Assembly: GCA_047495785.1 (NCBI GenBank) | Contig: JBLDXI010000028.1 | Span: 1,860,001 to 1,924,000 of the forward strand | DNA length: 64,000 bases | Direction: 5' to 3' | From: Lepidodermella squamata | Lineage: Eukaryota; Gastrotricha | In this document: positions 34,628-44,396 of the stretch, one piece after another | Layout of the letters: every line of letters starts with the position of its first letter | How positions within the stretch are numbered: position 1 is the first letter of the stretch | Notes under the pieces: model-generated | Seen by the model: only the letters and a program-made list of their open reading frames with translations | The model's database searches: none | What the model was told of the DNA's origin: nothing | Program-made: the position numbers and the translations under genes

Positions 34628-35794
34628 ATGCAAAATTTAGTGTATGCGGTTATTTTTGCCCTGATCGGAATTTCTGAAGGGCAGTTGTCTGATTTTGGAC
34701 CACCAGATCGCCTCGCCGAGTTGCTAACTAACTGCAGCCATGTTTCAATGCAATCCTATGTTCCTAACTGTCGAGACAGCCTTTTCGACTTCGGAATCGG
34801 CTGGCCGCGGTGCAATTTAACCAATATAACAGCGATCATAAATATCGAAAATTTCTACGATATCAATGAAGTTCAAGAAACTTGGACAGCTACCGGGTCA
34901 GTTCGACTCAACTGGGAGGTACCTTGCTACCGTTATTCATGGCCTGGTCCTCAAATGGTATTTTACATCGATGAAAACCAGGTTTGGAAACCGAAAGTTA
35001 ACCACAAAAATACGGTGACTAACTACGGAATGATCGACGGATTTTCCAGTAGAATGTACTGTAAAATGACGAAAAATAACACGCTGCAGTTTGTATGGCA
35101 GCGATATGGCATTCTATCCTCCTCATGTTCAATGGATTTACAACATTTCCCATTCGACCGGCAAAAGTGCTCGATAGTTCTGATGTTGCAAGAGGCATAT
35201 AACGGCGCGAGATTTGTTCAGAGCATTTTAAGGCTTCAGCCTGATTTTTTGAGGCCCGGGCAAGGCTGGTCATTTTTGAACTCTAGTTCTTATCAATCAA
35301 TCATGGATATGGAGGGCAATCGAAGTGTAGCCGTTTTTACCCTTGAATTTCTGCGACAGCCTGATTATTTCATCTATAATTTGATGGCTCCGACTGTGCT
35401 ATTAACTTCTTTAGAGCTGTTCGCGTTGGCCATGGACCCGGATTTTCCGGACCGACCAGCTTTTACCATGACTATACTCCTCGCTTTGACGTTCCTCCAG
35501 TCTCAGATTTCCAGTGATGTTCCAAAGAAACCGACTCGAATTTTCCTAAGCAATTATTGCGACATTTGCGCCATCATTTCCTGGTCGAGTACGATCTATG
35601 CGTTATTCTTGTGCGGCTTGTCAAATGATGTGAAGTTATTACAAGGAAAGGTGAAGCTTAGATGGTTGTCGACTAAAGGCAAAGTGTGGAAAATCAAGGT
35701 GGTACGAATTGTTGACATTGTGGCTGCAATACTAACTTTGTTTAGCCTTATTGGAGTGAATATTTATGCATTTTCGGTAGCATCAAGCAGCTGA
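34628..35794 (+). CDS. Cys-loop ligand-gated ion channel subunit 1
   Basis: One exon, 388 residues. A signal peptide is followed by an extracellular domain with a W-K-P loop-A segment (QVWKPKVNHKN) and the 13-residue Cys loop C167-C181 (CSMDLQHFPFDRQKC). Four membrane segments follow (M1 YNLMAPTVLLTSLELFALAM; M2 within FTMTILLALTFLQ; M3; M4 near the C-terminus). M2 has a Leu at 9' and Asp at the -1' position by alignment to acetylcholine receptors, which would favour cations. The M3-M4 loop is only about 35 residues long. No vicinal Cys pair is present in loop C, so it is not an alpha-type subunit. Ligand unknown. Nearest relative is the gene 0.85 kb downstream. Confidence 0.88.
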   Translation: MQNLVYAVIFALIGISEGQLSDFGPPDRLAELLTNCSHVSMQSYVPNCRDSLFDFGIGWPRCNLTNITAIINIENFYDINEVQETWTATGSVRLNWEVPCYRYSWPGPQMVFYIDENQVWKPKVNHKNTVTNYGMIDGFSSRMYCKMTKNNTLQFVWQRYGILSSSCSMDLQHFPFDRQKCSIVLMLQEAYNGARFVQSILRLQPDFLRPGQGWSFLNSSSYQSIMDMEGNRSVAVFTLEFLRQPDYFIYNLMAPTVLLTSLELFALAMDPDFPDRPAFTMTILLALTFLQSQISSDVPKKPTRIFLSNYCDICAIISWSSTIYALFLCGLSNDVKLLQGKVKLRWLSTKGKVWKIKVVRIVDIVAAILTLFSLIGVNIYAFSVASSS

Positions 35795-36646
35795 AGCGAA
35801 CTAAACGTTTTGTGAAAATGGATCGAAATGGCCCGGTTTCTTCGAAGTCATCGTGATAAGTCATTCCCATTGATTATATTGTCAAATTTTCTTTTATTTA
35901 TTCGTAACCATTCTCGAGAAACTATTGGTTAAATAAATAAATGAGTTACGACGTTGAATAGCTGAAGTATTTAGATTCTATTGATAGTAATTGGGTCCAG
36001 GAATGCCGAGGTCTATTTGGAAAGAGATAAATTAAATATCCTCTATGGTATGAAAACTGAGACTTATCGCCGAGTTGACTTTTATTTTCGGTTACGCATG
36101 GCCCATTGAAGTCATGGAAGTCCATTGAAAAAAAGCAAAAATTAGGGAGTTGAAATAATTTTATCTTATTTTATACACCGTAAACCGTCCACTTATCCCT
36201 CTATAACTCAGTTTTGATGATGATTCAACGCCATCCCAGGATACTTGATTGCTTTCGGGTGAAGAATAGAAAACTGGATGAAAATTGTTTCTTGGTAGCC
36301 CCAAGCGAAAAATCTGCGTTCATCAATTTTTTTGCCACCTCCGGCAGGTGTTGTTGTGACATAAGGTTTCACCCTCAATATATTCTGAATTTCCCGTAAA
36401 TCGATTGTGCCCTGTAACCGTTCTGATTGATTAAATAAATTTTTATTGGTTGGGCTTGGATCTGTTTACCGATCCATATCTATTAATATTTAACGCAAAA
36501 TTTACACCGGATAACAAGAAAGTTGTTTGATGAATTGTTTAATGTTTAATTATGGTCATTAACATGACATCGCATTACCATCAAATCCTACGACTAAAAA
36601 TTAATGAAGATTACCATATTTGATTGCTATTATAACCTAAGAACTT
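35795..36646. other. Spacer between Cys-loop receptors 1 and 2
   Basis: 852 nt, A/T-rich, with AATAAA-type signals shortly after the receptor 1 stop. No gene and no degraded receptor copy seen. Confidence 0.45.
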
Positions 36647-37816
36647 ATGGCATCGCCCGCCACGCATACCTTTCTGTTCATATTATTTCGATTATCATCG
36701 AGCCAGTTGTTTGAGATTGGCCCTCCAAATCGGCTAAATGAACTCCTGACCAACTGCAGCCATGTTGCGACTCAGTCTTACGTGCCTAACTGCTTTGACT
36801 GCGATTTTGACTTCGGAATCGGTTGGCCGAGGTGCAATCTAACAAACATAACATCTGTTCTAATAATCGAAAATTTCTACGGAATCGACGAGGTTCATGA
36901 AACATGGACTGTCACTGGGTCTCTCCGTCTCAGCTGGGAAGCTCCTTGTCCGAATTTCTTTTGGCCCGGGTTGCAAATGATTTTTTACGTCGACGAAAAT
37001 CAGGTGTGGAAGCCGCGAGTGAACCACAAAAATACGGCGAATAATTACGGAATGATCGAAGGCTTTTCGAGCAGGATGTACTGTGACATGGTTAAAAATC
37101 ACACATTACTATTTGTCTGGCAACGATACGGTATTTTCTCTTCGTCATGCTCGATGGATCTCGACGATTTCCCGTTTGACAAGCAGCAATGTTCGATCAT
37201 TCTCATGCTGCAAGAGGCGTATAATGGTGCGCGATTTCTTCAGCCCACCCTGAAATTCCAGCCAGATTTTATCAGACCGGGACAAGGCTGGACTGTACTG
37301 AATTCCACCGTTCGTCGGTCTATTATGGACATGCAGGGCAATCGAAGCGTCGCAATTTTCACGTTATTTTTCAGAAGGCAACCGGAATACTTCATCTACA
37401 ACTTGATGGCGCCTACTTTGCTACTGACTTCTCTGGAATTATTTTCATTTGCAATGAACGCGGAATTTCCGGACCGGCCAGCTTTTACAATGACAATTCT
37501 TCTTGCACTAACTTTTCTACAAGCGCAAATTTCGAGTGAAGTGCCTAAAAAACCGACTCGAATTCTTCTGAGCAATTATTGCGATATTTGTGTGATTATC
37601 TCTTGGGCTTGTACTATCTACGCCTTGTTAACATGCGGCTTTGCGAATGATTTTAAATGGTTCTTGGGGAAGTTTGAATTTCGGTTCATTTCATGGAAAG
37701 GAAAACCTTTCAGAATTAAACACTGTTCAGTGATCGATTTTGTTGCCGCTTTGCTTGTGTTAGCTAGTCTAATTGGTGTTAATGTGTACGCATTTTCGGT
37801 AGCATCTACAAGCTAG
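36647..37816 (+). CDS. Cys-loop ligand-gated ion channel subunit 2
   Basis: One exon, 389 residues, a close tandem paralogue of receptor 1. They share the start of the mature chain (PPNRLNELLTNCSHV / PPDRLAELLTNCSHV), the Cys loop (CSMDLDDFPFDKQQC), the M1-M2 link with FPDRPAFTMTILLALTFLQ, and the extreme C-terminus (NVYAFSVAST). Substitutions are spread through the extracellular domain, so the duplication is not recent. As in subunit 1, the intracellular loop is minimal and loop C lacks the cysteine pair. The two may co-assemble. Confidence 0.88.
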   Translation: MASPATHTFLFILFRLSSSQLFEIGPPNRLNELLTNCSHVATQSYVPNCFDCDFDFGIGWPRCNLTNITSVLIIENFYGIDEVHETWTVTGSLRLSWEAPCPNFFWPGLQMIFYVDENQVWKPRVNHKNTANNYGMIEGFSSRMYCDMVKNHTLLFVWQRYGIFSSSCSMDLDDFPFDKQQCSIILMLQEAYNGARFLQPTLKFQPDFIRPGQGWTVLNSTVRRSIMDMQGNRSVAIFTLFFRRQPEYFIYNLMAPTLLLTSLELFSFAMNAEFPDRPAFTMTILLALTFLQAQISSEVPKKPTRILLSNYCDICVIISWACTIYALLTCGFANDFKWFLGKFEFRFISWKGKPFRIKHCSVIDFVAALLVLASLIGVNVYAFSVASTS

Positions 37817-38325
37817 TTACTCGGTGATTAGTTGATTAAACTTGATTTACGTTCGAAATAAAGATTTTTGATTTGACTGCTTCGATAATTCCTCTACCTC
37901 GCGTTTATCTATTTTTCTAAATTTCAGATATTTCACTGGTTCGGTCCACTTGCACTATTAGGATTCGTTTTGATGAAAAGCGATGAAAGCTCCTTGGAAT
38001 TTGTAGAACTCAATATTCTGTACTCGAGCCACTAGTTAAGGCCTGCGTGGAACAGCCCAAGACTATTCTGAGGTTAAACACAAGTTATGCATGTGTCCCT
38101 CGTTCCAGTTTGTTTTCTTCTGGTAACAATAGTGCAATGGTTAACCGCTATAAGCATTTTCTGGTTTTTGATGTCTGGGTAAATACGCCTCTTGACACGA
38201 CAGAACACGACAAAGGACCTGTCTGTAAGCGCACATAATAGATACGTTTTTTGCGCAGATGCGTAAGCACATCTAGATGCTAAAAGCTGCGGTTCCATTA
38301 ACAAGTCTTTCATATTCGTCAGAAG
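37817..38325. other. Spacer between Cys-loop receptors 2 and 3
   Basis: 509 nt with an AATAAA just after the receptor 2 stop (about 37857). Small frames on both strands are chance. An acceptor-like ATATTCGTCAG ends three bases before the receptor 3 ATG. Confidence 0.45.
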
Positions 38326-39480
38326 ATGAGTAGGGCATTGATCTTGTACTCGCTTTTGATGACATTGGGGATGGCTAACGAGTTGGTACATGTCTCTAAT
38401 CGCTGGACGATAGATTTACTAAAGAAGTGCCCGAATTTGTCGAGAGAAGTTTGCGCTCCATCCTGTGTATTCGGCCCTGGTGAAGGTGGTATATGTGACT
38501 CCACCAATGTGGCGATATCTTTCGAACCTGAACATCTAGGTGAAATTGACGACATTTCTGAACACTTCACTTTGGTTGCCTACTTGGAGCTTGAGTGGCC
38601 CGTTGTTTGTTTGGACTACCAAGTCAACAGCTCAAGGTTACTGAACGTTGATAAGGACGCGATTTGGAAACCAATAATTAACCAGCAACAGGCGCCGAGA
38701 AATTTTGGCGTGGATGAAGGATTTTCGAATCGGTTCTTTCTGGAAACTTCGGAGAGTGATTCATCTCTCAGCTTCACGTGGATACGTCACGGCGCCTTTC
38801 AATCTCATTGTAAAATGGACTACACTTATTTTCCTTTCGATAAACAAAGATGCAAGCTCGTCTTCACAATGCAAGAAGCAGCCGAATCTGTTATTTTTAC
38901 TGAAAAACCTGAAATTCTTACCGCAGCGGAATTTCCCAACTCGAATGAAAAGTGGCAAGTTTTTCATCTGGATCATGAGCGCACTTGGGTTGAAATTGAT
39001 CATTCCAACCATAGTGAAGTTGCTTTCATCATTGAGTTTCGTCGGAAGCCTACATACTACATATTTCACATAATGATTCCGTGCATATTTCTATCTTTCC
39101 TCGTGCTAGTAGCTTTCGCTATGTCGCCATCCCTTCCTGATAGACCCATGTTTGGCATCTCCATCGTCCTTGCCCATACGTTCTTCCAAGGTGTGATTTT
39201 AGATAGGGTGCCGCCTAAATCTGAGCAAATTTTCATCCTGAATTTCGCTGATTTGTGTCAGCTATTCTCCTGGGCCTGTACAGTCTATTTTTTGATCAGC
39301 TGCGGTTATTCAAAAGCTAAGCGAGACCACTTCTTAACTCCGGTGAAACTGCACTGCTTTCGGTTTACTATTCCGCTTCATCGATTGCTCGACAAAGCTA
39401 TGTTTGCTGTTGCTTTTCTGAGTTTCCTTGGAATCCTTATTTACGCTTTTGATACGATGTTTAAGCACGGTGTGTTTTGA
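38326..39480 (+). CDS. Cys-loop ligand-gated ion channel subunit 3 (divergent)
   Basis: One exon, 384 residues. Same architecture as its two neighbours but only distantly similar: Cys loop CKMDYTYFPFDKQRC, IWKPIINQQQ at loop A, M1 IFHIMIPCIFLSFLVLVAFAM, and M2 around DRPMFGISIVLAHTFFQ with Asp at -1' and Leu at 9', with a His in the pore face. The extracellular N-terminus has an extra Cys pair (CPNLSREVCAPSCVFG). The M3-M4 loop is again short. AATAAA overlaps the end of the stop codon region (from 39480). Function and ligand unknown. Confidence 0.85.
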   Translation: MSRALILYSLLMTLGMANELVHVSNRWTIDLLKKCPNLSREVCAPSCVFGPGEGGICDSTNVAISFEPEHLGEIDDISEHFTLVAYLELEWPVVCLDYQVNSSRLLNVDKDAIWKPIINQQQAPRNFGVDEGFSNRFFLETSESDSSLSFTWIRHGAFQSHCKMDYTYFPFDKQRCKLVFTMQEAAESVIFTEKPEILTAAEFPNSNEKWQVFHLDHERTWVEIDHSNHSEVAFIIEFRRKPTYYIFHIMIPCIFLSFLVLVAFAMSPSLPDRPMFGISIVLAHTFFQGVILDRVPPKSEQIFILNFADLCQLFSWACTVYFLISCGYSKAKRDHFLTPVKLHCFRFTIPLHRLLDKAMFAVAFLSFLGILIYAFDTMFKHGVF

Positions 39481-39604
39481 ATAAATAAATAAAGCTTTTA
39501 TACCATATTTTTGTTTAAACGGCGTGCGAAAATTGGATGCCGTGACCTACTCGATGAGCCTATGAAAAACTGTCGTGAATTCGTATGCTATAGGGATTTT
39601 AAAG

Positions 39605-40895
39605 ATGGGTGATTACATGAACTGGACTGATGACATTTTGAAAGCCAGACGAGAATTTTTGGGGTCTTTAAATATTGGAAGTATCGCAGCTGAATTGAAA
39701 GCTGAAATACAGCCATCCGGTTCGAAGAAGCCCTCTTCGAGTAGAGTCGCGAAATTCAACTCATTTGAAGAAATCGCTGACTCTTTAGGAAAATACTGCT
39801 ACGAACCAGATGGAGCGGTGAATTTGAACAAAGACACCGCCGATTATCCTCAAAATTATCATATCTCATCGGTGACGAGGTTCCGCCTGCCGTTCGTCAC
39901 AGCCATTTCGTCTGTACTCGTCCACCCTAGTCAGGAAGCTATTATCGCATTTGTTGGTTGTAAATCAGGAAAAGTCGCCGTGGTCATCGAGTCGCCTAAT
40001 TTCGGTCCGACTATTGGAATTCAGCGATACAGCTTTGAAATCTGCTCGGAACCGATTACTCACTTAGCTTTTGCTTCTTCGCGTGAATTGCTTGCGGCGA
40101 GCAAAGATGGATGTCTTTACCAAGTATGGCATTGCTAATTCATTCTGATTTTATAATTTCCCAGTATTTTAGATGAATCTGGATCGACTTGATTGTGGCT
40201 TCCAGGAGTTGAATCGCCACCCTGGGCATTGCATTCATTCAATAAGCATCGCTTCGTCTAATGACATATGGTATTCGCTTGATGATGGTGTTATCTGTCA
40301 TTATGACAGGCGTTCAAAAACTTCGCGAGAATTCAAAATCGGTCGAAAAACCTACAACTCAGTTTCTGTTCACTCGGGCGCAAATTTGCTTTGCACTGGT
40401 ACAATGGGGCTGATGGAACTGTATGATGTGCGAAAAATGTCTTCTTCAGACGATGCCAAGAAAAGTAATCTCACGTCAATTGATGTGAGAAAGGACCAGA
40501 ATTTTCGGGCTTTCATTCACCCTGATGATCCGTCAATTATTTTATCAGCCGGCGGAAAATTTCTTAACTTATGGCGGTGGGATGAATCGAAATTGGTTCC
40601 ATTTTACCAAGCCGCCAATGACAATGGGCGATACCCTCCTACCTGGCAGCCTAGCGGTCCTGATTCTTACTTATTCGGCATGGGCAAAGGCTGGTTTGAC
40701 GGCGGAATACTGCTGTACTCGGCTCGGCGAGAAATCGGGCAAAAGTTTCCGAATTTTCGAGGCACTCAGCTAAGGCATGAAATGAGTGATCGCTCAAAAC
40801 TTAATTTCGTCTCCTGCCATCCCACTCTACCGATTGTTGTAGCGGCTGATAGTGGCCAAGTCCACTTGATGCACCTTCGACCAAATATTGATTGA
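39605..40895 (+). CDS. WD40-repeat protein, possibly DDB2/WDR76-like
   Basis: Two exons, 39605-40123 and 40173-40895 (phase 0), 413 residues. After a helical N-terminus (~1-85) the chain has WD-type blades: VTAISSVLVHPSQEAIIAFVGCKSGKVAVV, LYDVRK, FIHPDDPSIILSAGGKFLNLWRW, and a final VSCHPTLPIVVAADSGQVHLM. The length, the 'HP..' blade starts and the DVRK motif are reminiscent of DDB2 and WDR76 (CUL4-DDB1 substrate receptors), but the resemblance is weak and a different WD40 protein is possible. The ATG at 39605 directly follows an acceptor-like TTTTAAAG. Poly(A) signal at 40939-40944. Confidence 0.7.
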
Positions 40896-41003
40896 AGTAA
40901 CAAAAACTTTGTTGTTCCAATTTGCATGATTCATTTTTAATAAATCGGAGTTTCAAGCTGAATTTTCTTTACGGACATTTTAGGATTATTTCATATTGAT
41001 CGA

Positions 41004-44000
41004 ATGGCTAGCTCGTCCAGCAATGCTATTTTTGAGGTTTGACACTTTTTCAGCAATTTTGCTACAACATTTTGCCTTAATTTTAGGCTGTTTGCTGTGC
41101 TGTCTGCCTAGAAGTGCCTTCTGACACGAAAATTCTTTCTGCCTGCGGTCATACAATCTGCGCTGAGTGCCTCGCTAAGCTGACTGAAAAGTCGAAAACC
41201 TCGGTGAATTGCCCAGAATGCAGGGAGGAGACGAAGATTCCCCCACTGGGCTTGCGTACAAATTACGCTGTGAAACGAGTCGCTGAGGTTTACCATGAAG
41301 CGCAATCGAAGCGCGCCAAGTGGTCAAAACCTGGTGAACAGTGCGGGCATGTTCATTTTCTCACGAAAGATGAACGAGAGCTTTGTTCGCATTGTAAAGA
41401 ATGTTTCTGCTCATCATGTTACCTGCTTCACTTGGAGCGCGTTAAGCTGGAAGCCATTTTCGCATGTCACGACGTAATTTAGTACCACTGCAATTTAATG
41501 ATTAACACTTTAACTGCCAAAAATAGACTGCGAGGTCCGATATTTGGGTATAATTCCTGGGTCTGTCAAAAAGTCATCTTTTTTCGGGTCAACAATGCGT
41601 TGAGCGGCAAAATGCCTGACGGCAAAGTGTAGGCCATGACCTGGCGGTTCTTTTGACACCGAATTCGGGGCCAAAAGGTCTCAGCAGGTCATTGAAAATG
41701 ACAGTGAAATAACGTCGAAATTTTGGATTAGAGCCAAAAATCAGACCCACGAATTGGACCTAATTATTAGACCCAGATTATGGCGCAACAATCGAAATTT
41801 CACTGTTTTTCAAGTTTGATTTCTGTGCGTTCCTTGATGTCTTTGGCTCCAAATTTGGTGTCAAAAGAACCGCCAGGTCATGGCCTACACTTTGCCGTCA
41901 GGCATTTTGCCGCTCAACGCATCGTTGACCCGAAAAAAGATGACTTTTTGACAGACCCAGGAATTATACCCAAATATCGGACCTCGCAGTCTATTTTTGG
42001 CAGTTAAAGTGTTAATTGGCGGGTTGTCACTTTTTTAGATCAAAGAGCAGTTTGAACGCAACAGGGTCAAGACTAACGATGCAGCTAATGCAATTCAAAA
42101 TAAAATTGACTCAAATTTGAGTTCGGTAAAAAAGGAAATAAAGTCCTCGGGTGAAGCTTTGGTCAACTGGTTTAGAGACTTGGTTAATGAGCGCTGTGAT
42201 GTCTTGATAAAAGCTGCGGAGGATCTGGGAAATCAGCAGCACGAAGAGTTGAGTGAGCTGCTATCGGAAGATTGGCGTGAAAAGCTCAATGAGTTGGAAA
42301 AGCTGTCCAGCACCCTTGAGAGCTCATCAATGCTGAGCACGTCTTGTGAGGATGTTATTGCGCTTCACTGCTTTGCGAAAGAGATGAGAACCAAGGTAAT
42401 TTCCAAATTGAAAACCGATACAATAAATTTACCCTAATCCATTACAAGTTTGAACATTTCTCGCAAATCAGCTTTTCTCCGAAACTATGGGGATCTACTG
42501 CTTGGGGATTTTATTGAATATAGATATTGTTGAGATCTAACATTTTGCCAAGTTTCATCAACACATGGTTAATATATAAGAATGTTTAGTTATGCCAGTT
42601 GCTGAGCATGGGCAACCAAGCTGCCAAGTCGAAGATTGGTTTAACATGGAATGAATCTATTCGCGAAACCGTGACTTCCGTGCTGTATGAAAACACAAAA
42701 GTTTCCCTGGAATGTTCGGATAATGGTGAAAATGGCAATGCCGAGGTGATTTCTTCCACTTCAACCACCTGACTTTTATACATTCTTTTATTGAACACAT
42801 TAAGGCTGATTCATATCAAAAGTTTCACTTGGCTGCCGCAGAAGGAAATTTGAAAAGCTTCCAAGATTTGCTGAGCGGACTTCAAAAGAAGTGGATCAGA
42901 TTTGTGCTAGAACACACTGATGAATGGGATGACAATCGAACCGTTCTTCTACAAGCTGCTGCTCAAGGCTCTGCAGAACTGGTGAGCTATATTCTATCAC
43001 AAGGCGCAGATATATTGGCCCGTGATTCTGAGTGCATGACCGTGGCCCAAATCGCGGCTGAGCAAGGTCATTTAGACATCCTGGCATTGGTTCTCGAGCG
43101 AAAACCCCAACTCAAAGATGTCAGGGATAAACAGGGGCTCACTTTGTTTCATACAGCGTCGTCTTTCGGCAAAGTGGATGTTGCAAAATATCTGGTCGAC
43201 AGATTCTCTGTGGATTTGGATGCAATAGACAGTGAGAAAACTCGGCGAACTGCTGCATATTTTGCCGCATATAATGGGCATGTGGAAGTTGTGGCTTATC
43301 TATACGAAAAGGGTGCGAAGTTTGATATTGGCGAAACACAAGGCCTTACGCCGATACTTGCTGCTGCTTCGAGTGGGAATCTAGCTGTGATTGACTATCT
43401 GCTAGAGCGTTCCGTTAACGTGAGTTCGATCAAAGATAAGGACGATAACTCTATTTTGGCAATTGCCGCTTCACTTGGTCATCTGGAAATGACAAGCAAA
43501 GTTACCGAGGTAATGCCAAATTTACTGGAAATTGCTGATAAAACCAGATCCACTCCGCTGCTTCTCGCCGCTAAAAATGGTTATTTTGATGTCGTCAAGT
43601 TGTTGATTGAACGTGGCGCTAATCTTGAGGCGAAAACGATTTTCGGCGAGACCTTGGTTCACCTTAGTGCACAATCTGGCAATGTTGAGCTACTGAAGTA
43701 CGCCATGGCACTAAGCCCGAATTCTGAGCGGGTAATGGATAATCAGAAATGGACACCGCTGCACTCAGCTGCATTCGGTTCTCAAGGCACCGCCTGCGTC
43801 GATTATTTACTACAGCTTAATTGGCAGGATATAGAGTTACCAAGCGCTGAAGGAACGCCGCTTATGATTGCAGCTACGTATTCAAAATTGCCAAGTTTCA
43901 AACATTTGCTATCGAAGGGTGCGAGCATTTGGACGACGGACAATAATGGTTTCAATGTCCTAGGCAAAGCTCTCGAGAAAAAATGGTATGACTTGGTGAA

Positions 44001-44142
44001 ATTTTTGCTTGACCTACCCGAAGCCAAGTTTCTTGCTATGCGCAAGAACAATGCGGGTAATACGCCTGTTCAAATCGCCCAGAAGGACGCGAACTTACCC
44101 GAAGATATTGGCCGCAAGTTAGCTTTGCTTGCTTCGAATTAA
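41004..44142 (+). CDS. R1: RING / B-box-like / coiled-coil / ankyrin protein
   Basis: Exons 41004-41036, 41087-41473, 42039-42395, 42590-42745 and 42805-44142, all phase 0; 756 residues. After an 11-residue leader comes a C3HC4 RING (CAVCLEV...CGHTICAECL...CPEC, ~residues 14-60). A C-H...CSHC...CSSC...H cluster like a B-box follows (~100-140), then a coiled coil (~140-260), a 52-residue linker exon, and about a dozen ankyrin repeats in one exon (~315-750, TPLLLAAKNGYFDVVKLLIERGA). The RING predicts E3 ubiquitin-ligase activity and the ankyrin array is the probable target-binding part. It is the most divergent member of the cluster: shorter RING exon and uninterrupted ankyrin exon. Intron 2 holds a piggyBac-like MITE. 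Confidence 0.85.
41502..42015. mobile_element. piggyBac-like MITE with TTAA target duplication
   Basis: About 160 nt at each end (41506-41661 and inverted 41856-42011) are inverted copies with a single obvious mismatch, starting CACTTTAACTGCC. The tetranucleotide TTAA directly abuts both ends (41502-41505 and 42012-42015), the hallmark target duplication of piggyBac transposons. The TTAAC-CTTT-type terminus also suits that superfamily. The roughly 195-nt centre has no transposase coding. It occupies most of intron 2 of R1; without it the intron would be about 50 nt, like its neighbours. Confidence 0.85.
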
Positions 44143-44396
44143 GACATGCTGCAGAACAAAATACTTGCATCTCAGTATTTCCTTCTACTTCATCCTTTTT
44201 ACATTGTTAGCAGTTTTGTTAGTTTGGACCCATTTGAGAATATTGCATTGAAACTATTCAGTTTTACACCAGTCTTTTTTTTAACAATTGGTATATCGAT
44301 TCACGTAAAGTCAAACGTAAAGCCTCGATATCTTTCCCCGAAAAAAGCATTTTTATTTAGAAACATCAATCATTTGTTATTATATCGAACTATTAG

